From Scortum barcoo (Eukaryota > Chordata > Actinopteri > Centrarchiformes > Terapontidae), in assembly GCA_023238725.1 (NCBI GenBank), contig CM041552.1, positions 13,431,147-13,495,146 of the forward strand: a DNA stretch of 64,000 nucleotides, read 5' to 3'. Shown here piece by piece: positions 44,201 through 56,200 of the stretch. How positions within the stretch are numbered: the first letter of the stretch is position 1; every line of letters begins with the position of its first letter. A model generated the notes under the pieces. It saw only the letters and a program-made list of their open reading frames with translations, was not told where the DNA came from and made no database searches. The translations under genes and the position numbers were made by a program.

Positions 44201-47200
44201 CGTCTTTAATGAATGCCCTCCAGGAGGCGCTCTGTGCCAGAGATACTATCTGGTCCTCTTGCAGCTGGTTTGTTTAGAAAAGGAAGCTATTAAAATGTCT
44301 TTAACTGAGAACTAAAGTCCCGAGGCAGGAGGGATGTTGGGGGAGGGACCAAGAGAGGGGAGATGAGGTGGAGAATATGGGAGAGGGGAAGTTGGTGAGA
44401 GGCAACTGCTGGGAAGGGGGGGGGCATTGTTAAAAATTTCCATTCATTCTCCTTTGATTCGCCTCCCTTATCAAATGCACTCACCGACCCCCAGCAACAA
44501 TCAATCCCACATTTGACGGTCCTCCATCTTACCTACCCAACCCAAAATACTTCTTCTGTTTACAGTATTTCTACTTTTTCATACAATTTAGGGGAGATAT
44601 GGACAAAATGCAGATGCACACACGCAGCATGCTTCCTGAGAAAATTACATCTTTGAGATTTGAATAAACTGGCTTCATTATAACAGACACTCAGGCAGCA
44701 TATTACATAAAACAGCCGAACAGAGGAACACATGTAAAAATTGTAAGGCACTTTATCTTTAAAACTTTAATAAGTGGTCAGCTGTAAACTGCATATAAAG
44801 AAGGAAAGATTCTTGATTTTTCATATAGTCATATTAGTGGGATATGACAGATAGTCAAATAAAGTAGATTATTAGTCATTATGGCATTTGTTGTGTCTTC
44901 TTGTTTCACCTAAAATGTCATGTTTTATCTTAAAAAAGTAAATTTTTCTACACTGTGATGATTTAAATACTTGATTGTTTCTTTATCTACTCTGTAAAAT
45001 GCTCCTTTTTGCTTGGACTTAATGGCAGTGACAGTAACATTAACATTAACATTATAAAATTCCTGCATACAACCGTCTATCTGGTACTTTCATTTTTCAC
45101 TCGCTGCCTTGCATATTCACAGAAATGCATCACGAGAGAAAAATCTGGCGACATGTGGGAGACTAGTATCATTTACAAGCCATGCAACAGCAGAAGCAGC
45201 AGAAACGCACACACACAGATACTGTAGTGTCACAGAGCTGGTGTCTCATTAATTCACTCTCCCACGTGGCATCTCTCCACATCTCCCCTCTGTCGTCTCA
45301 GCTCCCCCACCCCCCACCGCCCATCCTGTCGCGTATTGCGCACCATCAGTCAGGTATAGACGTCTGAGGTCACCGGCTTATTTTGCAATGCAATAAATAT
45401 TTGCGATAATACCCATCTATCTGCAAATACATGAGGTAGTAAAGCTTCTTTTTTTTGGTTGGTGGTGGAGGGGGGTTGTCTGTGCGGTCACAGGGGCATA
45501 CTTTTAAAAACCTGACTCGGTGCTGTTATGTTTTTGGTGAGGGTTTAAATGAGAAACGCAGATAAAGTATGTGCTCGTACTACAGGGAAGGTTTAAGGTA
45601 AAAGCAGCGAGGAGAGCAAAAGGAGCTGCTGCTTTAGTCCTGATTTTCCTTCTGCGAGAGAGAGAGAGAGAGCGCGCGCGAGAGAGAGAACATTAATTAG
45701 AAACAGAAAAAGGACCTTTGCTGCAGAGGGAGGAGGTTTTGCCGGTATCAATCTGTTCAAGAAAACCCGATATTACTGGAAAGAGCGCTGCAGCAACATA
45801 ATAAATACCAGTTCAGTTCGGTAGTCATGATTGCTCTCAGCCATGTATCCGTTGTTTCCCTGTGATCTTATCTGAGCCATTTACACAGCTGTTAGGCCTC
45901 TCCTGGTTCCTGTCCAGGTAAGAGGGTCTCCAACCAATAAGACACTTCGCAGACCCCTTCACGCCAGCCAAATCAAACTCTGAGAAAACCCCAAACTCTC
46001 CTCTGCGTCCACTTCACATCTGAGCCTCTGACACTCAGAAACTGTAACCGTTCCTTCAGCAATCATCTCTAATGATTTCTGTTTCCTGTGACTCGTTAGC
46101 TTGAGAAATGTGTCCTCAGCCTGAACCTGCCATGTTCATCCTAAGTCGGGCCCGAGTCAATATTTACTTTAATGCGGACATGCCAGAAGCACATACTATG
46201 CTTATAAGCTACTGCAGTTATGAGGAGTCACATCAGCTTCATTCCAGCCTGAGTGAAAAATGAATCATAAGACTCCATGCCCACCCCCAGACTACACCCC
46301 CCTGACGGCAGAGAAAAGAACCCACTACAATGCCTAGTTTGCAATAAATCATTCAGTCATAACGCCTCTATATGACACCTACACAAAGCCTACATGTAAC
46401 CTCTGGGTAACCTCCACACCAGCGCTAACTATCTACCAGACGCCCACTCAGCACAGCTCCCTCTCCCTGAGGTCCCAGTTTAGACTGAGGACGCAGCTGG
46501 TCTGAAGACTTTTCCTCATGCGCTTTTATATGCATTATCCCTTCCCCTCTCCCCACCTTCCCCACTCTCCCCCTTCCCCTCCCCAATTTCTCAAAAAATC
46601 TCAAAGACTCAAAATCCCCCCTCTGTCTCCCTCTCTGCCCCGGTGCTTTTTTCCCTCCCTTATTTCTTTTGCAGATCCCCTTTCAGCTCTTTGGCTGACA
46701 TTTAAAGGCACACGAGATTGATGCGCGCACACAAAAAAAAGATACAGAGTCAGACATACGCGTACAGTGAGCCGGCGCACAAACCTGTAGAAAGGCAAAA
46801 AAGGCAAAAACAAACACAAAAAATCCTACAGACACCCGCCTTCTAACGTCGGCATCCACGGGGCATGATAGACAATCACTGATCGGATGATTGTTTCCTC
46901 ACCTTTACCACCTTCGCTTATTGAGCGCTTTGGCTCTGGGCTATGTTTCCTGTGGGACACGTGTCAGTGAGCAGGAATAGCAATGAGCAGAGGTGGCATC
47001 TTTGAGTCAAATCTATCTCTGCTCCTGCCACCAGGTAGAACAAAAATGGTGATAAAGGTTTAAAAAAGATTAAATGATCAGATTTACTCTGACAATAAAT
47101 GCAGCAGATATAATTTCTATTTTTTATTCTTATATGAGTGCATGTATTTCCTCTCTCATGTTGACACACACTGTTTGTTTGATTACAGTGTGACAAATAG

Positions 47201-50200
47201 TTTGACATTTTGGAAAATACGCATATTTACTTTTCTTTCCTGGACAGATTAGAAACATAAAAATAGCATAAAGACTGGAAACAGCGTGCAAAAAGTGAGA
47301 ATATTAACTAGTGAACTGTGTGAGTGCTGGTGGAGTTTTCCAACGCTGGTAATTTGATAAATTCAGTGTATTGTCCATGCCTTAGATAAGTAGTGTAAAA
47401 AAAGTTCATGTGCCAGGAAGTCACCAGTGGAGAATATATATTTTGATCCAGCATTTCACCCACTAAGCATGTCGATAGCAGCCATATCTGGAAACTCCTT
47501 GTCCTCTTGTGGGCCGCTATTCAGGACAACACATTATCTGTAAGTGAAAACTATTTGTTCCACTTCTAACAGGGACCCAGGCACGGCAGACATAATAATA
47601 TATGTGTGTGCATGTGTGTACCTTCAACTTAGTGTGTGTGTGGAGATGGATGTGGGTAACTGGAGTGGGTGCCAGTGGTGAAATATTAATAACGAGTGCT
47701 TGTCTCTGTCTGTTTCTGTTTTACTTTCTGATACCAGGGAGAGGACAGACTCGGTCAGATGGGATTATCGGCGGGTCAGGCGGGTTGATCAAAGCCGGCG
47801 GTGAGCAGTCAGACAGGAGAGCACAAAGGGACTAAAAGATCTTAGAGGATTCGACCATGTAACAAAAACACGGTGCTGTTTTAAGTCTTTGAGGTCGACC
47901 TGTATGAGCTGGCAGACAAATTCTCTTTACATCCTGCCAATTTGTTGCTTAATCGGATCGCTCCTGTCCTCTCTCTATCTCTGCCCGGTCCAGCCAGCGT
48001 TAATGAGGGGAAGTCCACATCACGTATAACTGCCACACAGTGTGTACGAGTGTGCGTGTATGCGTGCGCGTGGATACAACAGGGCGAGGGCAGCGAGGCA
48101 CGGGGGTCGGACGGTAATGGCAGCAGCATATTCAGGCCTCCTACTCTGGAATGCAGAGTGAGGGAGAGACACAACACTGCAATTCACTCGCAGAGAACTA
48201 TTCTTAGTCCAATATGTGAAGTGGACTTCCCCATTACAAACACACACACACACACACCCCACCACCCCCTTCCTCCCCTCCCTGGGGGCCGTGGTAAGAG
48301 TCTGGATAGACGAGTGGACGTGATGTCTATTAAGGTACGGGGCAGGGTGGCGAAGCTGGGTGAAGAGCTTTAGAGAACGAGAGAGAGGGAGAGACAGAGA
48401 GACAGAGAGAGAGAGAGAGAGGATAAAAGTTAAGCTCCAGTGAGGCAAAGCCCGGTCAGCTAAGTCTGAATGGAGCAGTTCACTGGCTGTGAAGCCTCTC
48501 CAAAGAGCCTATTGTAAACGTACACTGGCACAATGCACGGAGCCCTGGGGACCTCTCTGTCTCTCTCTCTGTCCCTCTCTCTCTCTCTCTCTCTCCTCTC
48601 ATGTGACCTCTCGCAAAGGCTGACATACAGACGGACACATACTTTCTTTCCAAACTGGCTCTCCTACCTAGACCAAACAGACATTTTTTCACTTCTAATG
48701 CAATTCAGCAACTGACAGTGCAACACTGCAAGGCTACATGTATTTCAGGGGAAAGAAAAAAAAGAAAAAAAAAGAGAATTTCCTGTGCTCACACACCAGT
48801 GAGATCACTGTGCAGCATCACGCAGAGTTCATACAGTGGGGGGATTCAGCAGGAGACAGTGTCACTAGTGACAGTGACAGGCTCAGATTTATTTTTTTTT
48901 CCTGTGTTCCCTTCGCTTTTATTTCTCTGTCCTTTCTGAATGAGTCATTGAGAAGATGGGGACGGACACACACCAAGGCCTGGCAGTGCACGGTCCTACT
49001 GTTATCGGGCAAACACGGCCGAGTCGTCTGCAGCTCAGTCATAACAAATGTCAAAGAGCTATTCATCTCCTCTAATCCCATATATATATACACACACACA
49101 CACCGGTGACACTAGAAGCATTCACTCAAAATAACAAGGGGTGAGAAGTGAAGAGCTGGGCGAATGTAATCCAGTTGATTTTGAGAGAGAGCGAGGGAGC
49201 AGAAAGGAAGTGTAGGCAATTAGGGAATTCATGGTGAGATGGAAAAGGCAAAGCGGGAAAAAAAAAGGCATAGAGGGAGCAGGTAAGGAGTGAAAATATC
49301 AGAGGGCGAGGCGAAGTGGAAGGAGGGATGGGGGGGGGGGGGCAGGAAGGTTTGACAGGAGGAGGAGAATGAGTGTGTGTCACCCCGCTTATGAAATCTC
49401 TCAAGTGATATGAACATACGTGTAGCTTGCGCCGCGCGACAAAAGGCGCCAGGAAGAACTGCGCGGCGAGGCTTCTCAGAAAAGCTGCAAGCCCCAAAAA
49501 GGCACGGTGACAAAGAGCGTGAGAGAGAGAGACAGAGAAAGAGAGAGCTTGACATCCCGTACCACACCGTGAGAGCATACACAGACACAATCTAAGGAGG
49601 TGACACTTTCACAGTCTGGTGTGACACATCTAGAGCACAAGGTATGACATATATAAAGCAGACTGAGACGCAAAGGGGAAACACTGTGTGGTGGCTCTCT
49701 CAGATGGTGGGTGTGTGACTCATGGCGCTGCAAAAATAGTGGGGCCGAGGGGTTACACAGATGAAGAACGAATTACGTTCAAATTTAAGATGCAAACGTC
49801 TGAACATAAGCCTCGCCAATAGTATCGTTATTACCCCGGCGTTTTGCTTCTCCTCGTGTCAATGGTTTCACAGTGGCGTGAGAAAGAAGATGGCCAAAAC
49901 AGTTGCCACAGAGTTTCTTTCGTAAAATAGCATCTCTGCTCTTTTTACCTGAATGTTTGATCTCTTATATGAAATATCTCCAGTTTTATGTTTTAGGACA
50001 TTAGCGGAGGTGGTCTTTACTTTAAGCCAAGGTGACCCACCTCCACCATAAATCCTGATAATATTTGGTTCCACTGCAATGATAAAAGCTCCTTTCTTGA
50101 TTGTTCCTGCCAGGAGAGTCTCTTTTCTCTCACAGTCTTATTTATGTGGTTATACAATCAGGACTGTGGTACGATTTCCAAAAACCCCAACTTATGTAAG

Positions 50201-53200
50201 AGAATAACTGTATTGGCAGGCACAGAAACGTTGCGCCTGTTGATTTGTGACGCAGCTTCATATTCGACTCCATGGGAATAAAGACAACAGAAAAGCATCT
50301 GCATTTTTCGGTCCTGGAGTGTTGAGAAACCAACTTTCTTCGAGAAATGGAGCACATGAGCGTCCGCGGGGACCTGAAAAGTGGCTCGCGTGCGTGGAAA
50401 CTAATGAATATGAGGCAAAACGGTATGAACACTCGAACATGAGCCTGCGAAAAGATTGCATGATCACACGCACACAAAGTCTCACACATGCACAGGACTC
50501 AGACAGAGTGTTTATCAGAGGACAAGTTATCCGCAGCAGAGCCTCAGCGTGAACTCCTCTGGGAGCCGAGGCAGATCTGCTGAATCTCCCTCTACCCCTC
50601 ACCCTTCCTCCCTCATTTTCTTCATGGTTTTTTGCCCTCTTTATGGCCTGGCCCTCTGAAGTGATAAGACCGGCGACGTCTGACCCAATTACAGGCTTCG
50701 ACTCTGGCTCCGGCTCCACTCCTGTCCCGTGTCCTACCTTGCCCCTGTCCAGATGCATCGCAATGAGACGCATGTGACACAAATGTCAGGCTTGTCATCG
50801 TGCAGGCAATAACCTCACAGGAGAGGATCAAGTAGGGATGAACGTAAAAATGGCAAAAGACGGAGTGGGCGTTCAGAAAGCAGCTGAAGGCGGTGAGTTA
50901 CTGATACAATAAGAATAATTAGTGTAATCTACAGTAAGAGGTTACACAAACCAGCAAATTAATTTATGAAATTTTTAGAAGCGTGGGAACAGAGGAGCGA
51001 TGGAGGAGATTAAATAAGATATACTGGACGGGAAAAAGTGGAGATATGCGAGGAGAGATAGGAGCGCTTCCTGTTAGGATTCCATCCCTACTGACCTTTC
51101 TCCGTTGCCGTGGCAACAGAAGCACGGCTGCGGGAGAGTGGGCTAATTGCTGGTAATCTAACCGGTTCCTCTCCTCTGGGACAACTGATTTTCAACTTTA
51201 TCAGTTTGACTAACTCACATGAGACTGGCACATTCGTTGGCGTGGCGTGACACGCTGCCAGCGGTTGACCAACGCGACACTGGCGGCTCTTCTTCTTGAA
51301 ACGGAGCAGAGCGCCGCGGTCGACCGAAGATAAAGTGGTGGTGCTTTTTAGAACAACCACAAGTACCACACACAGACATGTGCTAGGCTGCTACGCATGC
51401 ACGCATGCTGGAAAAACAGGCAGGTCAGCAGTCGTCCACAATGCATCCCAGGCAGTTTGACGTGATGCGTCATGAGGAGAGAGCAGGCTGACATGGCGCG
51501 CGCACCCGCAACGCATCGTTGGGGCACGCCGGGTAGACGAGCCCCCAACCGACAAATGACTGCTCCACGCTGTGTGACACACATTTTAGCTCCAGACAGT
51601 CAGACATGCCTGTTAGTGGTATTTTACTGGAAGAATAGTCACATACATACAGAGCATGACTAGTACAAGCCCAGGAGACAGAGAAATAAAGGCTGGTGTA
51701 CATACAGATTAAGAGAAAGCGGAGGAAATGAAACTAATCTGATGAGACAAGTCAAAAACAGCCCAATTTCCAGAGAGAGGAGAGGAGAGGAAAAGGAGGA
51801 AGACAGAAGATCTGAAATATCCCAACGTCCTTTCTTCCTTTAGAATCATGTTCACTGTAGGTTTTAAAATACAAGGACTTTGTCTTGCAAAAATATAAAT
51901 AGAGTAAGTAGAAAAATATAACAGTGAAAGCAAGTACTACTTCCTTTGTTCTATAAAGTATAAACCAACACAAAATAGATAACAGTTGGGATAAAGCCTG
52001 AGAGAGAGTGAAAAGTAAAGATAAATCTAAAGGGAGATCACTTTTTTCAATATTTGAGAACATGTGGCGCAAATTTTGGGTCATAGTTAAAATGTGAAGA
52101 GACACAGGAAGGAAAAACACTTGAACCTCAACCAAAGTGTGACCTTCTTTCTATACATGGTGGCGAGACTGAGTGTGTTTTTACACTTTTTACTGGTAAA
52201 AGCCAAAGCACACATACCCCTCTCTGTCAATTAGTGCAGGAGTGCAGAAGCATGCATGAGGACATGGAGGTGAACTGCACTGGTAAAGGACCACCCCACC
52301 AAAGGGTTTGTGCATGTTTAAGCCCATTAACTATAAGGGACATACATTTTACATCACTGTCAAACAGTTTCTACAGCACTACATGCATTTTTAGAGTGTT
52401 TTCATACCATCCAGGCAGTTATTAATGCAGAAGAGACCTTGCTGACAGGAAGATTTAACAATCTAATGACAGAAGGATCAATAAAGAAGTGTTTGATCTC
52501 TCTTGCCTTTGGTGCAGAGGTAAGAAAAAAACATAAGAACTTCTCGGATCTCAGTTACATGTTTCTACATGTTTTCTGGGGGCCCTGATGGCAGCCATTG
52601 GTGCCAGCGTGGTGCTGAAATAATTATTTGAGCGATCATTAACTTGATTGACAGAAATCCTCAACAATATTCTGTTAATTTATTCATTATCCAAGGGAAT
52701 CCATCGAGCAAAAGCGATTTACTAGTTTCAGCGCCTCATAAGTGAGGATTTGCATAATTGTGACATTGTATCTTATATTGTTGTGAATTTAATATTTTGG
52801 GTCTGACACAACAAGGAATTTGAAGATGTTACCTTGGGCACTGGGAAACTATGTGGAGTTTATTATTGAGTTAATTGACAAAACAACCTACAGATGGTTA
52901 ATCAATAATGAAAAGAATAGCTAGCTGCAGCCATAGCTAGTATGATAGGTGTGATATGAAAATGAACCGCAGAGGCTTGAAACAGTCCTCTTTCATCATG
53001 GCACGCAGCAACAATGTGAAGAAAGATACTGATTTGTTGTTAATAAGCATAATCAGAAAAAAATACTGGTACTATGACATTAGATACATTAGCATCAGAG
53101 GATTACAAGGCCATCTCTTTGACTGGACAACAGAAACGGGTTTGTAAAGAGATGGAAAATTCCCTGTAAATGCCTCGAGACCGGGGTTGGACACCAGAAA

Positions 53201-56200
53201 TAGTCAATATGTGATCAGGCATGAGGTTAGTACCATAAGGGCAACAAGGATGCCAGGCGCAAGGAGTGGCATTCTCTGGCGCCAAAGGAAAGATATGACC
53301 ACACTGATATAACACCAAATGGTATAACAGAATGGGAAATGCACAACCCCGTGTACGGCCTTAAGCAAGGAGTGCTGGTGACTGAATACAAGCAACCCTG
53401 TGCTGCTGGGCAAACAAACCGAGCTGCAGAGGGATGCTGGGGGGGCGGGCGAGTTGGCCTCGATCTCTGGCTGTGCGGTCGGTGTGGCTGGCATCCCCCA
53501 GGCATGGCATGACATGTGTTTCATCCCAGCAGGCAGCCAGAGTCGCAGCAAGAATGACACTTGTGTCTACACTGCTACGCTGCTCTCTTTAGCTGAGAGT
53601 CATAATAAACACACTCAGCCTGGTGCCAATAATCAGCAGTGATGGCTTTAAAATACTGTATGTTTACCATTTAGTGTTAATGGGGTTTAAATGCTGCACT
53701 TCAGGCGTGTTAGGCACAAAACCAGCTTGATTATGTTGTATAATAAACATACATCAATCTGTTTTTGCATTTCATTTCATTGTTATTTGGCATGCAGCAG
53801 CTCAGAGCCAGACAGGGGCCAGAAATGATGTGATGGAAAAGATCCCATGGTCACTGAAGCAACAAACTGTACTTTTTTCCCCCCCCCAAAACTCAACCAC
53901 CATTACATCCTTCATTCTTGTATCTATCGACCCTTCTATGCTCCCTGCATATTTGAGGACGGGTGGGCTGACCACTATGAGAAACACTGAAGTAGTCAGG
54001 AGAGAAGTGATTGCTTTCACAGAGCTGTTCATCGGAGGAAAATGCGGCGCGCACCGGGGGGATTTACCAGGTATCATGTATGCTATGCACTCGCGAACAC
54101 GCTTCAGGAACTGATCTAACCTGCTTGGGGACCCACACAGAGCAGCGGGGCAGTCAGAAACACAGGAGGAAAACCGTGTCAGTAGTCAAATAAAGAAGAG
54201 TCTGAATCAGTAAAGGCATGGAGAGTAAAGTCAAGGGAGGGAAGGGGGGTGCTGTAAGTGAATGAGGAAAAAAACTGGCTACTATGAAAAGAGAGAGGGG
54301 GCCAGTCAGAGAGAGAAAGAGGGGCTCACGCTTCATTGAATGTTGTGCCATAGGGCCTGATTCTGCTGACCTGGTTTCTTTCACCGACAAAGGCCGTGCA
54401 TTAACACACTCAACCAAAATAAAATGTCCACACACATGCACGCAACGCCTATGGACATTTACACAGCCACTTAACCTAATCCTAAACACCTACACATCTA
54501 CACACATGCTTACTCTTCTATCCAGCTTCCCCAGTTCGCTTTTTCCTCTTCTTCTTCTTCATGTTTCTGCATCCCTTGACTGCACATAGAGTGACTGCAA
54601 AGGGATTATAAATTGTTTTTCCAACTTTATAGATGTTTTCAATGTGTAGGAGAAAAGGACTGAGGCTAGCCAGCTGGTCTTTTGTGCTGGAGTATGACAA
54701 AGATGAAAAAAAGCAACTGTCTTTGCACAGGCTGGTGCAGATCAAAGTATCAGTTATGGTTTCCATTTCAGTGTTAAAAAAAAAATCCTCAAACACTTCT
54801 ATGAAATGGTTTGGTTTTCTGGTAAGTTCTGCATAAGTGTGGGTGATAAGGAGATATATGTGAGAAGAAGATATAAACTTGTCAACCACATGACATTTAT
54901 ATGAACGGTAAACAGTGACACTCCTAACTTATACATATCAAAATGTATTAAGCGACTGTGGGCAATAGAAATTAGCACCTAAGAGTATTTTAAGAATATT
55001 TTAAGAATATTAATAACCGTCTGGTTATTTTGATCCAAAAATCCACTAAAAAAAAACTGTCTCAATTAATTTTCCAGAAATTGTCTTGCATCACAATATG
55101 TATCTATATTTTTTATTGAAAATGACAAAAGTAATACCAGCATTATTAAGTTATTAAGTCACTACTGAAGAAAAAACTCTTCAACACCTCTGGTATTTTT
55201 AACAGTATATCTGGAACATCCAACTTTGTTTTGGAGAAAATATTCTTTATGGAGTAGCAGGCTTTTTCTGGCGCATACACAGCTCGACCAAACATCCACC
55301 TGGCCCACATCTGACTCATCCTTTTATTAAAACAACCATTTGGGTGTCACTAATATTCATTTTTTTATTGTGTTTTGTGTATTTTTTTATCTATGTTATT
55401 ATCACTAATAACATTCTTGATATCAGGACCCAGAAAGGAAAGCAGCTAAATGGAATTCAGCCTTCATCAATTTCATCAGCTTTTTTTTTTACTCTAACAT
55501 GTCAGAAAGTCTTCTGTGAATTAGGCTTATATAGCTCGTGTGCACTGAACTACATGTGGGCTGTTTTGGCAGCATCAGCTCTGTCACAACCAAACGAATG
55601 GGGGCTTTAATGAAAAATACAAACATGTTGGCAGACTTAAACTAATCAATGTCTTAATTAGTGTTTAAAATACAGTAATGGTGGTGGGACACCAGGGCGA
55701 CTCTTGTTTTAGGCTGAGAAACATGTTTCTCACACTATCTTCTCCATCTCCATGCACCTCCTACTTCCTTTTCTTCACCGAATCACTTGTTTGTAGTGTC
55801 TCTGCTTGAAAACCACAGGCTCGATGTATGAATTCAGCTGCAGGGCTTTTTGAGGCAAGGCAGCGGAGCTCAGAGCACCTTTGCTGAATGATACCAACAC
55901 AAGGTGACCCACCAGTCAATGTCTACATCCAGTGGGGGGAGATCAATAAACTCTTTTCTGCTGCTCTCCATTTGGGGACATGATAGATGCATGCTGTCAG
56001 TGAGCATTTGCTCTTAAGGCTCATGCTATCTCATTCTACTCCGCTTCAGCTCCTTCAGCTCTAACATCTGGCTGCTCATAGAAAACGTTTCATTTCCAGG
56101 GAGAAGCACAGTGAAAGGCCTATTCAATTCTTTTTCCATTTTAATCCCGTCTTCTGCCACGCGAATCCATTTGAATCGAAATAACTGCGAGTTACATTAC

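Noticed and set aside
47942..48448. Overlapping open frames of 142-143 codons on both strands
   Set aside because: Low-complexity CA/GA flanks; no domain or splice evidence.
49126..49590. 154-codon open frame rich in Ser, Leu and Pro
   Set aside because: It is the translation of a purine-rich plus strand (GA-rich low complexity), which rarely contains stops.
50258..50782. 174-codon open frame on the minus strand in intron 1
   Set aside because: No recognisable domain, no matching splice sites, and uneven composition.
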